Shown here piece by piece: positions 1 through 6,306 of a stretch of 15,368 bases of DNA. The stretch is from Flavobacterium sp. (GTDB lineage Bacteria; Bacteroidota; Bacteroidia; Flavobacteriales; Flavobacteriaceae), in assembly GCA_023253295.1 (NCBI GenBank), contig JALRGZ010000296.1:1-15368 (forward strand). Reading direction: 5' to 3'. Position 1 is the stretch's first letter. The number at the start of each line of letters is the position of its first letter. The position numbers were made by a program, and so were the translations under genes. The notes under the pieces are model-generated. The model saw only the letters and a list, made by a program, of their open reading frames with translations. It had not been told where the DNA came from and did not search any database.

Positions 1-41
1 TGCTCTGGAATCAAGTCTGCTAAGTGTACTTGATAGAGCAT
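1..41 (-). CDS. Start of a minus-strand gene, cut by the window edge (unidentified)
   Basis: An ATG on the minus strand at 41-39 opens a frame that stays open to the window edge and encodes 13 residues (MLYQVHLADLIPE). This is too short to identify. The LADLIPE stretch is reminiscent of the N-terminus of IS5/IS1182-type transposases, which often read 'LVPxxHxLR', and transposase debris lies nearby, but this is only a suggestion. The inverted repeat at 75-100 sits in its upstream region. The reading frame could also be spurious. Confidence 0.25.
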   Translation of the reverse strand, partial: MLYQVHLADLIPE

Positions 42-74
42 TTTAGGGCTTAATTCTTTTCTTCCTTGCATATT

Positions 75-100
75 TAAAAATACGAAAAATCGTATTTTTA
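75..100. promoter_or_regulatory. Perfect 10-bp inverted repeat, possible operator
   Basis: TAAAAATACG (75-84) and CGTATTTTTA (91-100) are perfect inverted arms around the 6-nt spacer AAAAAT. The repeat lies 34-59 bases upstream of the minus-strand ATG at 41, where an operator or a 5' leader hairpin would be expected. A terminator for a rightward gene is less likely, because no such gene ends here. No regulator can be assigned from sequence. Confidence 0.4.
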
Positions 101-121
101 TACAAATTCTTTTTTATATTT

Positions 122-268
122 ACAGTTGTGCAACAAGCACAGCGGTTTGGCGTAATGGGGGCGGACGTTCTTTGTATGAACATTTTTGCTAAATTTGAAC
201 TGCGTGCTTCGTATCAAGTGTAGTGCTGAAAAGCCCCCACTACGCCAAGCCGCAAACCGTCAAACTGT
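122..268. repeat. Large imperfect inverted repeat, attC-like or REP-like stem-loop
   Basis: The left half 147-162 (TTGGCGTAATGGGGGC) pairs with the right half 233-248 (GCCCCCACTACGCCAA) at 15 of 16 positions. Further out CGGTTT (143-148) pairs with AAACCG (254-259), and ACAGTT (122-127) with AACTGT (263-268), with unpaired offsets between the arms. A small GTGC/GCAC hairpin lies at 128-140. The element is G+C-rich against its surroundings and holds no gene. Nested, offset arms resemble the folded bottom strand of an integron attC site, and the right side shares CAAACCGTCAA with the element at 3091-3211. A Bacteroidetes intergenic palindromic repeat is an equally open reading. Between it and the first 188-bp repeat (269-325) nothing is recognised. 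Confidence 0.45.
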
Positions 269-325
269 CTAAAAACCACTCTTTTTTTCATAAAAAAACA
301 ATAGTCTTTAAATTTGGTTAACAGC

Positions 326-513
326 TACAGCTATCTTAACCGAATTCATTCCTTACGGCAGTTGAAAAAAAGTCGATTTGCTGCTTTATTTTCAGTCCCA
401 GAATCAAAATTATTATTGACTAATAAATAAATTTTGTAAGCTAAATCAGCTATATTTACACTTCAATCAACAAAAAAAACGTTTTTCGGAAGTTTTTAGA
501 CGAACTGCCGTTA
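326..513 (+). repeat. 188-bp direct repeat, copy A (transposase remnant plus leader)
   Basis: This segment matches 2446-2633 over 188 bases with 12 mismatches and no gaps. It contains the last 34 codons of the frame seen in the transposase fragment at 2272-2550; the frame is still open here and ends at the same TAA (429-431). It is followed by about 80 shared non-coding bases. Near its ends it carries a perfect inverted repeat, ACGGCAGTT (355-363) and AACTGCCGT (503-511). Identity stops just after GTTA (510-513), and the sequence then runs into the MarR/S41 segment. The stretch from 514 to 606 shows no gene. Confidence 0.9.
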
Positions 514-606
514 GCACTAAGCAATCCTCAAAAATCTGCTGAACTCTTAAGAAAATAAAATCAGTCGAAAGGATATATCTTAAAAAAAGCTCAAAATTAT
601 TTTTTT

Positions 607-628
607 ATTGATATATCAATTATATTTG
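607..628 (+). promoter_or_regulatory. marR promoter with abutting palindromic operator
   Basis: ATTGATATATCAAT (607-620) is a perfect 14-bp palindrome. It directly abuts TATATTTG (621-628), a perfect match to the Bacteroidetes -7 consensus TAnnTTTG, 16 bases before the ATG of the MarR gene. MarR proteins bind such short palindromes and commonly repress their own operon, so the placement fits autorepression. A clear -33 TTG at normal spacing is not visible. That this palindrome is the operator is inferred. Confidence 0.55.
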
Positions 629-644
629 TATCAAATAAATTAAC

Positions 645-1082
645 ATGAACATTAAAAATCCAACAGGAACAGTACTTTATTCAATTGAGAAAGCAATTAA
701 GGAGTATAGAAAAGTTTCACAGAAAAATATCACGAAAATTGTAAAAGACATCAGTGTAGATCAATGTTTAGTCTTGATAATTCTTGATAAGGATCCGAAA
801 ATCTCTCAAAATGCATTGGCAAATCTTATATTTAAAGACAATGCATCCATTACGAGGATGGTAGAATTAATGGTGAAAAAAGATTTTCTCAACAGAACTA
901 TTCATCAAGAAGACAGAAGGAAATTTAATTTGGAAATAACCAAAAAAGGCAAAAAAACGCTCGAATTAATAAATCCAATTGTACAAATAAATAGGGATAC
1001 TGCGCTCAATGGCCTGTCGTTAGAAGAAATTAATTTTCTAGATAAAACTTTAAATAAAATAATTACTAATTGTAAAATCTAA
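645..1082 (+). CDS. MarR-family winged-helix transcriptional regulator
   Basis: The product has 145 residues, the normal size for MarR proteins, which bind DNA as dimers and are often released by small ligands. The winged helix covers about residues 35-105. SQNALANLI and ASITRMVELMVKKDFL fit the two helices of the HTH, and the wing carries the family's D-R-R signature at residues 90-92 within HQEDRRK. The flanking helices at both ends would form the dimer interface. The gene lies only 4 bases before the S41 peptidase gene, so the two are very probably co-transcribed, and the palindrome at 607-620 is a likely autoregulatory site. The pair sits between two 188-bp direct repeats in very A-rich DNA, consistent with acquisition as a unit. 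The ligand and targets are unknown. Confidence 0.9.
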   Translation: MNIKNPTGTVLYSIEKAIKEYRKVSQKNITKIVKDISVDQCLVLIILDKDPKISQNALANLIFKDNASITRMVELMVKKDFLNRTIHQEDRRKFNLEITKKGKKTLELINPIVQINRDTALNGLSLEEINFLDKTLNKIITNCKI

Positions 1083-1086
1083 AAAA

Positions 1087-2124
1087 ATGAAAAAAGTTTT
1101 TAATCTATTTTTAATCTACGTTGTAATCTGTTTCAACTCAAAAGCAAATGCCCAAGATTTAACTGAACGAAATAAACAAATACTGGAAATAGCCGATAAA
1201 ATTAATGAATATTACATTTTTGAAGATGTTGCCAATCAGCTTTCTAAAAAATTAAAATCAGAAATAGAACTTAAAACTTTTGACAATCTTACTGATGCAG
1301 AATTTGCAAAATCACTTTCCACCTATTTAACAAAAAACGGAAATGATTTACATTTCAATGTATTATACCGACCAAGTCAAGAAGAAGAAAAAAAAGCAGT
1401 CAATGAAAAAGAAATGCTAAAAAAATATGATGCTATTAATAAACAATGGAATTATGGTTTTGAAAAAGTGATAAGATTAGATGGAAATATTGGATATATT
1501 GGATATACTGGATTTCCGGAAGGAAACCAAGCAGCTCAACAAATTCTTGATGCGACAATGAGTTTTGTTTCAAATACTAATGCATTAATTATAGATTTGA
1601 GAAACAATCAAGGCGGAGATGGCAAAATGGTCGAACTTTTTTTAAGTTACTTTTTTGATAAAAAAATAAAATTAAATGAGGTTTATACAAGATATAATGA
1701 TAAAATTACAAAATCTTACACAGCGAAAAAAGTGAACGGTAAAAAGTATTTAGATAAACCAGTATATATTCTGGTAAATAACAAAACCATATCTGCTGCT
1801 GAAGCATTTGCATATAATTTACAACAAAATAAAATTGCAAAAATAATTGGAGATAAAACATATGGTGCTGCAAATCCAGTAAAAGCATTTTTTATTGGCA
1901 ATAAATACCAAGTATTTATACCCGTTTCAATAGAAAAAAATGCAATCACAAATACTAATTGGGAGCACATAGGAATTGATTCTGATGTAAAAGTAAATTC
2001 TGAAAAAGCATTAATAAAAGCAAAAATTATAGCCCTAGAAAATCTGTTAAAATTAAATACAAAAACGGAATTAACAGAAAATGAAATTAAAGAAAAGATT
2101 TTGAAATTAGAAGGACAATTGTAG
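1087..2124 (+). CDS. Secreted S41-family (CTPase/IRBP-like) serine peptidase
   Basis: This 345-residue protein begins with a signal peptide (about residues 1-22, cleavage after KANA). Residues 25-110 resemble the N-terminal helical domain of IRBP-like S41 peptidases. The catalytic domain follows, with the family motif LRNNQGGDG at 171-179, the probable nucleophile Ser236 in the TISAAE motif (234-239), and TYGAANP near 258, where many relatives have a glycine-rich TGGA. No PDZ domain is evident, unlike processing proteases of the CtpA type. It probably acts in the periplasm; the substrate is unknown. It follows the MarR gene by 4 bases and should be under its control. Some IRBP-like members have lost activity, but the Ser motif is present here. 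Family confidence is high, role confidence low. Confidence 0.85.
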   Translation: MKKVFNLFLIYVVICFNSKANAQDLTERNKQILEIADKINEYYIFEDVANQLSKKLKSEIELKTFDNLTDAEFAKSLSTYLTKNGNDLHFNVLYRPSQEEEKKAVNEKEMLKKYDAINKQWNYGFEKVIRLDGNIGYIGYTGFPEGNQAAQQILDATMSFVSNTNALIIDLRNNQGGDGKMVELFLSYFFDKKIKLNEVYTRYNDKITKSYTAKKVNGKKYLDKPVYILVNNKTISAAEAFAYNLQQNKIAKIIGDKTYGAANPVKAFFIGNKYQVFIPVSIEKNAITNTNWEHIGIDSDVKVNSEKALIKAKIIALENLLKLNTKTELTENEIKEKILKLEGQL

Positions 2125-2167
2125 ACAAATTTTGTCTAGTGCTAACAGCGTTAGCTGTTGCACAACC
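2122..2167. repeat. Cluster of short hairpins at the end of the MarR-S41 segment
   Basis: Three small inverted repeats follow one another directly after the S41 gene. TAGACAA/TTGTCTA (2122-2128 and 2132-2138) includes the stop codon. GCTAAC/GTTAGC (2141-2146 and 2150-2155) comes next, then GTTG/CAAC (2157-2160 and 2163-2166). GCTAAC is the complement of GTTAGC (510-515), the first bases after repeat copy A, so the segment starts with GTTAGC and ends with GCTAAC, as a cassette would with its R' and R'' core sites. GTTGCACAAC (2157-2166) is the reverse complement of GTTGTGCAAC at 125-134. A degenerate recombination site is possible; chance is not excluded. Confidence 0.35.
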
Positions 2168-2205
2168 TCTACTAAAAACTAATTTCGACTAAAAAGCATA
2201 AAATA

Positions 2206-2245
2206 AGACCTCTTTTAAAGCGATTTAAAGGAGGTCTATTTTTTT
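2206..2245 (+). terminator. Rho-independent terminator
   Basis: AGACCTCTTTTAAA and TTTAAAGGAGGTCT form a 14-bp stem with one wobble pair and a 3-4 nt loop, followed by ATTTTTTT. It lies about 80 bases after the S41 stop and before the transposase remnant, so it probably ends the MarR-S41 transcript. It could instead belong to the IS end and shield the transposase from outside transcription. Confidence 0.7.
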
Positions 2246-2271
2246 ATTAACGTCCACGCTAAAAAATAGAA

Positions 2272-2550
2272 TTGCTTAAAGTCGAGTTTTTTAGCTTAAA
2301 CCAAGCTATAACTCCAGATAATGAAGTCCGTTTAATTAAAGCCTTTGTCAATTCTTTAGCCTTCGAATCATTAGGCTTTAAAACCAACTTCACCGAAAAT
2401 GGAAGACCTCCCTACCATCCTTCCCAATTATTAAAACTCTTTATTTACGGCTATCTTAACCGAATTCGTTCCTCACGGCAGTTGAAAAAAAGTCGATTTA
2501 CTGCTTTATTTTCAGTCCCAGAATTAAAATTATTTTTTACTCATAAATAA
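2272..2550 (+). pseudogene. Truncated IS1182/IS5-like transposase (N-terminal piece only)
   Basis: The 92-residue frame opens with TTG at 2272. Residues 1-66 match the N-terminal domain (DUF772 type) of IS1182/IS5-family transposases, with the characteristic GRPPYHPSQLLKLFIYGYLNRIRSS stretch around residues 44-68, in which GRPPYHP and YGYLNRIRSS are the strong pointers. After RQLKK (about residue 73) the usual catalytic core is missing and an unrelated tail runs to TAA. A full-length transposase would be several hundred residues, so this cannot be active. The last third of the frame lies inside repeat copy B and is also present, without the upstream part, in copy A. The change from transposase to foreign sequence lies next to ACGGCAGTT, the left arm of the inverted repeat inside the 188-bp element. 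Confidence 0.75.
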
Positions 2551-2633
2551 GTTTTGTAAGCTAAATCAGCTATATTTACACTACAATCAACAAAAAAAAC
2601 GTTATTCGGAAGTTTTTAGACGAACTGACGTTA
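2446..2633 (+). repeat. 188-bp direct repeat, copy B
   Basis: This is the second copy of the sequence at 326-513, 93-94% identical with no indels. It overlaps the 3' end of the transposase fragment and runs about 80 bases past its stop. ACGGCAGTT (2475-2483) and AACTGACGT (2623-2631) form the same inverted repeat as in copy A, with one mismatch. Identity again ends at GTTA (2630-2633), after which comes TAGGCAACTGCCTTATC and then the SUKH gene. Both copies flank the MarR-S41 pair in direct orientation, so recombination between them could delete or duplicate that pair. Confidence 0.9.
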
Positions 2634-2655
2634 TAGGCAACTGCCTTATCGTTAT

Positions 2656-3081
2656 ATGGAAAACAATCTCGAAATATTATTGGTCAAATATAATTTTCAG
2701 AAAAAAGCTTTTGAATCCGAAACTACAATCCAGTCTATTGAAAAGTATTTTGGAATTAATCTCCCAGATAATTATGCTTACTTCATTCAAAGATACACTG
2801 CTTTTGCGGATTTTGTTAATGTAGAATACGTGAAGCTTTGGGCGGCTGAAGATTTAATTGAATTGAATAAAGCATATGAAATTCAAAAGTATATGCCAAA
2901 CACAATTGGAATCGGTTCAAATGGTAACGCAGAAATTATTGCAATAGATTTTAATCAAACAGACAATGGTCAAATAGTTTTGACTCCGATTGATCTTGAT
3001 TCAGAGTATAATATTGATATCGGTAAAGATTTTACGGAATTCCTAAATAGACTAGATTCAGGAAAAGGTTGGTTTGATTAA
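2656..3081 (+). CDS. SUKH superfamily (SMI1/KNR4) protein, probable orphan immunity protein
   Basis: The 141-residue product has the SMI1/KNR4 pattern. Residues 25-50 (IQSIEKYFGINLPDNYAYFI) match the family's 'IEKfEkkyGi.LPedYkeFl' opening. A central strand region, TIGIGSNGNAEIIAID (about 82-98), matches the conserved 'GsnG.ae.iaid' block, and the tail ends in a short helix and GWFD. Many bacterial SUKH proteins neutralise polymorphic toxins delivered by neighbours. No toxin gene is present here, so a role as an acquired orphan immunity gene is inferred from the family. The start is fixed by position: the ATG lies inside GTTATATGG, immediately after a cassette-like core (2651-2656), and no Shine-Dalgarno sequence is seen. 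The gene is the only one between that core and the stem-loop at 3091-3211. Confidence 0.8.
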   Translation: MENNLEILLVKYNFQKKAFESETTIQSIEKYFGINLPDNYAYFIQRYTAFADFVNVEYVKLWAAEDLIELNKAYEIQKYMPNTIGIGSNGNAEIIAIDFNQTDNGQIVLTPIDLDSEYNIDIGKDFTEFLNRLDSGKGWFD

Positions 3082-3090
3082 TGCAGCTGA

Positions 3091-3211
3091 CTATAACCGT
3101 CGTTTGGTGCAATAGCTGGCTTTTTTTAAAATTGAAGTCATCAAATCACGCAGAAAATTATAACTCAACAGAAAATAATCAACTTACTTACCAAACCGTC
3201 AACCGTTATAT
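3091..3211 (+). repeat. attC-like stem-loop downstream of the SUKH gene
   Basis: Ten bases after the SUKH stop, TATAAC (3092-3097) and GTTATA (3205-3210) form outer arms, while GTTTGG (3102-3107) and CCAAAC (3191-3196) form inner arms. The spacers are unequal (4 and 8 nt), as in integron attC sites with R''/L''/L'/R' arms and extrahelical bases. The length of about 120 bases is within the known attC range. GTTATAT at the right end (3205-3211) also occurs at the left end of the gene segment (2651-2657), as a cassette inserted at GTT would give. The consensus RYYYAAC/GTTRRRY is only partly met (CTATAAC/GTTATAT), so this is attC-like rather than proven. No other gene lies in 3082-3295. Confidence 0.5.
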
Positions 3212-3262
3212 CATTTCAAAAAAACTATCTTTAAAACTACTAAATTAGTTAAGTACAATACC

Positions 3263-3279
3263 TGTTCGGAAAATGAACA
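3263..3279 (+). promoter_or_regulatory. Small inverted repeat upstream of the phosphoethanolamine transferase gene
   Basis: TGTTC (3263-3267) and GAACA (3275-3279) are inverted across 7 bases, 17 bases before the ATG at 3296. An operator overlapping the leader is possible, but the arms are short and no regulator is known. No convincing TAnnTTTG box is seen nearby. Confidence 0.25.
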
Positions 3280-3295
3280 AAATAAATTACAATTC

Positions 3296-4825
3296 ATGAT
3301 GACCTTATTAAAAAACAAATTGAAGATTACTCATTTTGCTTTACTGATGAGTACTCTTAATTTTTTATTGTTTCACTATCCCTTTTACCATTTTGTCTTT
3401 GACAACCTTGATGGTAAAACACTACATGGCATTATTTTGACAGTTAGTTTAATTATTCTAATGCTGCTTGCCAATGCCTTTGTATTTTATCTCTTCCTGT
3501 TTGTGCTTCGTTTTGTGGGTAAATGTTTATTGGCACTCACTTTTATAATCAATTCCATAGCGGTTTATTTCATCAATACCTATGCTGTGATTATTGACGA
3601 AAGTATGATTGGGAATGTTCTCAATACCCAATATGAAGAATCCAGCAGTTTCTTTTCTATCAACCTTTTGCTATATCTTATTTTCTTAGGAATTATTCCA
3701 GCCGTTTTCATCATGAAAACCCAAATTCAATTTACGAGTTGGAAGAAATTTACAATTACTACATCACTCAGCTTGGTCTTTATTCTTTCCTTGGTTTTTG
3801 CCAATGCCAGTAACTGGTTGTGGATTGATAAAAATTCCAAACGATTAGGAGGTTTAGCGATGCCTTGGTCCTACTCTGTCAATCTCTCCCTTTTTTATAT
3901 TCACCAATACCAGAAAAATAAAAAAGAAATAAAATTACCAGATGCTACCATCAAAGACTATCGAAAGTCGGTAGTTGTCTTAGTGATAGGAGAATCGGCC
4001 CGAAGTCAAAATTTCTCTTTATACGGTTACCGCAAAAACACCAATCCTTTACTTTCTAAAACCGCCAATGTTTTTCATTTTAATGCAAAATCTTCTGCTA
4101 CATATACCACAGCAGGTGTAAAAGCCATTTTAGATTACAAAAGCACCGGAAAATTATACGAGATTTTACCTAACTATCTGTACCGAAACAATGTGGAGGT
4201 GATTTGGCGAACAACTAATTGGGGAGAACCTCCTTTACATATCCGAAATTATCAAAATAAGGATTATTTAAAAACCATTTGCAAAGGAAACCAATGCAAA
4301 AATGATGAGATTCTTTTAACTGGACTAAAAGAACAAATTTTATCCAGTGCAAAAAATAAAATTCTAATAGTACTACACACAAGCACTAGTCACGGTCCCA
4401 GTTACAGCAAAAAATATCCCGCTTCATTTGAAACTTTTAAACCCGTATGCAAAAGTGTAGAATTAGGCAAATGTTCGCAAGCAGCTCTTATCAATGCTTA
4501 TGACAACACCATTGTTTATACGGACTATATTTTATCTCAAATTATAGCCGATTTAAAAGAACTAAAGGAATACCAAAGCACTATGATTTTTGTTTCCGAT
4601 CATGGCGAATCATTAGGAGAAAAAAATCTTTATATGCACGGCTTACCATTGAAAATGGCTCCAAAAGAACAATACGAAATTCCTTTTATCGTTTGGGTTT
4701 CGGATCATTCCAAACAACTCAAAGCCAATAAAGAATTAAGCCAATACCATGTATTTCATAGCGTCCTCAATTTTTTAAATATTGAAAGTCCTATTTATGA
4801 TGAAAAAATGAACATTTTCAAATAG
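3296..4825 (+). CDS. eptA: Lipid A phosphoethanolamine transferase (EptA/MCR family)
   Basis: EptA-type enzymes move phosphoethanolamine from phosphatidylethanolamine to lipid A, which lowers surface charge and binding of cationic peptides. The 509-residue length is typical. Five membrane helices occupy about residues 13-172 and a periplasmic sulfatase-fold domain follows. Residues expected to bind zinc or catalyse are present: Glu233 in IGESAR, the nucleophile Thr272 in TTA, His366 in SHGP, Asp435-His436 in VSDHGES, and His448 in MHGLP. Two of the three disulfides of MCR-1 are conserved (C329-C334; C385-C393), but the pair flanking the nucleophilic Thr is absent. ATG codons at 3296 and 3299 are both possible starts. 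Whether the acceptor is lipid A or another surface glycolipid cannot be told from sequence. The gene stands alone, with a short gap before the TfoX-domain gene. Confidence 0.88.
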   Translation: MMTLLKNKLKITHFALLMSTLNFLLFHYPFYHFVFDNLDGKTLHGIILTVSLIILMLLANAFVFYLFLFVLRFVGKCLLALTFIINSIAVYFINTYAVIIDESMIGNVLNTQYEESSSFFSINLLLYLIFLGIIPAVFIMKTQIQFTSWKKFTITTSLSLVFILSLVFANASNWLWIDKNSKRLGGLAMPWSYSVNLSLFYIHQYQKNKKEIKLPDATIKDYRKSVVVLVIGESARSQNFSLYGYRKNTNPLLSKTANVFHFNAKSSATYTTAGVKAILDYKSTGKLYEILPNYLYRNNVEVIWRTTNWGEPPLHIRNYQNKDYLKTICKGNQCKNDEILLTGLKEQILSSAKNKILIVLHTSTSHGPSYSKKYPASFETFKPVCKSVELGKCSQAALINAYDNTIVYTDYILSQIIADLKELKEYQSTMIFVSDHGESLGEKNLYMHGLPLKMAPKEQYEIPFIVWVSDHSKQLKANKELSQYHVFHSVLNFLNIESPIYDEKMNIFK

Positions 4826-4955
4826 TTATGTCTTCATTTAGAGTATAAATCGTTCCTGTTTGTCCTAAAAAATGAGTACTTTTAATAGACAAAGTTTTTA
4901 TTCATCGATGTTCTTTTTAAAATATCATTTACAATCATTCCGAAAACATAAAACT

Positions 4956-5315
4956 ATGGCTTTCAACGAAGACACCGCTCAAAGAATTAGAGAATTTTTC
5001 CAGGATAAAAACGCTGATTTTTATGAGAAGAAAATGTTTAGCGGACTCTGTTTTATGGTAAATGAAAAAATGTGTTGCGGCACTCATATTGACAAAAAAA
5101 CAGGAGAAGATTTGCTGTTGTACCGAATTGGTGAAGAACAATACGATAAAGCACTAAAGAAAGAAAATGTAATTCCGATGGAATTCACCGGAAAACCAAT
5201 GAAAGGATATGTTTTTGTTACCGAAAACGGACACCAAAACCGAAAGAACCTGAACGATTGGTTACAACTTTGCCTCGACTTTAATCCATTGGCAAAAGCC
5301 AGTAAAAAAAGATAA
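4956..5315 (+). CDS. TfoX N-terminal-domain protein
   Basis: From the ATG at 4956 the product is 119 residues, matching a stand-alone TfoX_N domain. An upstream ATG at 4872 would add 28 residues with no family resemblance, so it is rejected. The domain is recognisable from KKMFSGLCFMVNEKMCCGTH (26-44), the DLLLYRIGEEQYDKAL block (52-67), and PMEFTGKPMKGYVFV (74-88), ending in a helix with LDFNPLA. Proteobacterial TfoX/Sxy is a competence activator, but short single-domain relatives are widespread, often uncharacterised, and not tied to competence. The Cys32/Cys40/Cys41 cluster is notable. It lies between the phosphoethanolamine transferase and methyltransferase genes on the same strand, with no obvious functional link. 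Confidence 0.82.
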   Translation: MAFNEDTAQRIREFFQDKNADFYEKKMFSGLCFMVNEKMCCGTHIDKKTGEDLLLYRIGEEQYDKALKKENVIPMEFTGKPMKGYVFVTENGHQNRKNLNDWLQLCLDFNPLAKASKKR

Positions 5316-5381
5316 GCAGCTACTATACACAAAAAAAAATCATTGCTACCCGATTCACTGTATCTAAACCAAAGTATCAAA

Positions 5382-6173
5382 ATGGAATCAATAAAAGATA
5401 AATGGAATAATAGCGATTCTTATGAATATTTCATGGGAAGATGGAGCTCCTTAATGGCTGTTTCATTTTTAGAATGGCTGAATGTCCCTGCTGGCAAAAA
5501 TTGGCTAGACATTGGTTGTGGCACAGGTGCTTTGAGTGAAGCCATTGAAAAACAAGCCAATCCGCATACTTTATCCGGAATAGATGCTTCAAAGTTTTTT
5601 ATTGATAAAGCCAAACAACGACTGCTAAAACCTCATATTTACACCGCAGCAACAGTGGATCATTTACCCTTTGAAAACGAAAAATTTGAGATTCTTGTTT
5701 CTGGACTGGCTTTTAATTTCTTTCCCGATCCTGAAAAAGCTTTGTTAGAAATAAAAAGAGTAAGTAAACCCAAAGCCATAATCGCAGCTTATGTTTGGGA
5801 TTATGCTGGGAAAATGGAATTCTTGCGTTATTTTTGGGATGCAGCTTACTCTTTAGATTCTAATACTAAAAATCTGGATGAAGGAATCCGCTTTCCCATT
5901 TGCAATACTGAAAAATTATCAGCTCTGTTTCAAAAAATGGTACTCAAAAATGTGGTTACTTCATTTCTGGATATAGAAACCGTTTTTAAAGATTTTGATG
6001 ATTATTGGAATCCTTTTTTAGGAGGACAAGGTCCGGCTCCTGGCTATCTACAATCACTTGATACCAAATCCCAACTCCGATTAAAAAATGAAATTCAACA
6101 ACGAATAACTTTAGAAACAGATGGTTCCATTCGTTTAATTGGAAGAGCAATTGTAGTCAAAGGAACAGTATAA
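5382..6173 (+). CDS. Class I SAM-dependent methyltransferase
   Basis: From ATG 5382 the product has 263 residues. An upstream TTG (5343) would add 13 residues with no domain content and is unlikely. The Rossmann-fold SAM-binding site shows motif I, WLDIGCGTGAL, at 41-51, the acidic motif II in GIDAS (66-70), and the motif III/IV region VDHLPFENEKFEILVSG at 92-108, followed by FNFFPDPEKALLEIKRV, which is typical of Methyltransf_11/25 members. The N-terminal KWNNSDSYEYFMGRWS and the C-terminal half, with WNPFLGGQGPAPGYL, resemble a family of uncharacterised small-molecule methyltransferases in soil bacteria. The substrate is unknown. The gene starts 66 bases after the TfoX-domain gene and could share its transcript. 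Confidence 0.88.
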   Translation: MESIKDKWNNSDSYEYFMGRWSSLMAVSFLEWLNVPAGKNWLDIGCGTGALSEAIEKQANPHTLSGIDASKFFIDKAKQRLLKPHIYTAATVDHLPFENEKFEILVSGLAFNFFPDPEKALLEIKRVSKPKAIIAAYVWDYAGKMEFLRYFWDAAYSLDSNTKNLDEGIRFPICNTEKLSALFQKMVLKNVVTSFLDIETVFKDFDDYWNPFLGGQGPAPGYLQSLDTKSQLRLKNEIQQRITLETDGSIRLIGRAIVVKGTV

Positions 6174-6234
6174 CGGATAGATTTCCTGACTATGCCTTTT
6201 TGATTATTCATGAGCAAATCAATAATAATTTAAC

Positions 6235-6242
6235 TAAATTTG
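6235..6242 (+). promoter_or_regulatory. -7 box for the OsmC-family gene
   Basis: TAAATTTG is a full match to the Bacteroidetes TAnnTTTG -7 consensus, 64 bases before the ATG at 6307. A -33 TTG at 19-23 bases is not evident. The long leader shows no structure that I recognise. Confidence 0.45.
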
Positions 6243-6306
6243 AAGTAGTACAGCATCGAATACAACGCCATAGTGATAGCAAATACCAACATTAAATCAT
6301 TATATT

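Noticed and set aside
122..268. CRISPR array or rho-independent terminator
   Set aside because: There are no regularly spaced repeats, and the stem-loop is far too long and has no T-tract.
1706..1970. Two minus-strand frames of 60 and 84 codons inside the S41 peptidase gene
   Set aside because: They lie fully within a well-supported gene, have unlikely compositions and no family resemblance.
2656..3211. Toxin-antitoxin pair with the SUKH gene as antitoxin
   Set aside because: No second open frame for a toxin exists next to it; only the stem-loop follows.
4872..4955. Longer start for the TfoX-domain protein
   Set aside because: The extra 28 residues do not resemble the family, and the ATG at 4956 gives the usual domain start.
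5343..5381. TTG start of the methyltransferase frame
   Set aside because: The ATG at 5382 gives the expected N-terminus, and the extra 13 residues carry no domain content.
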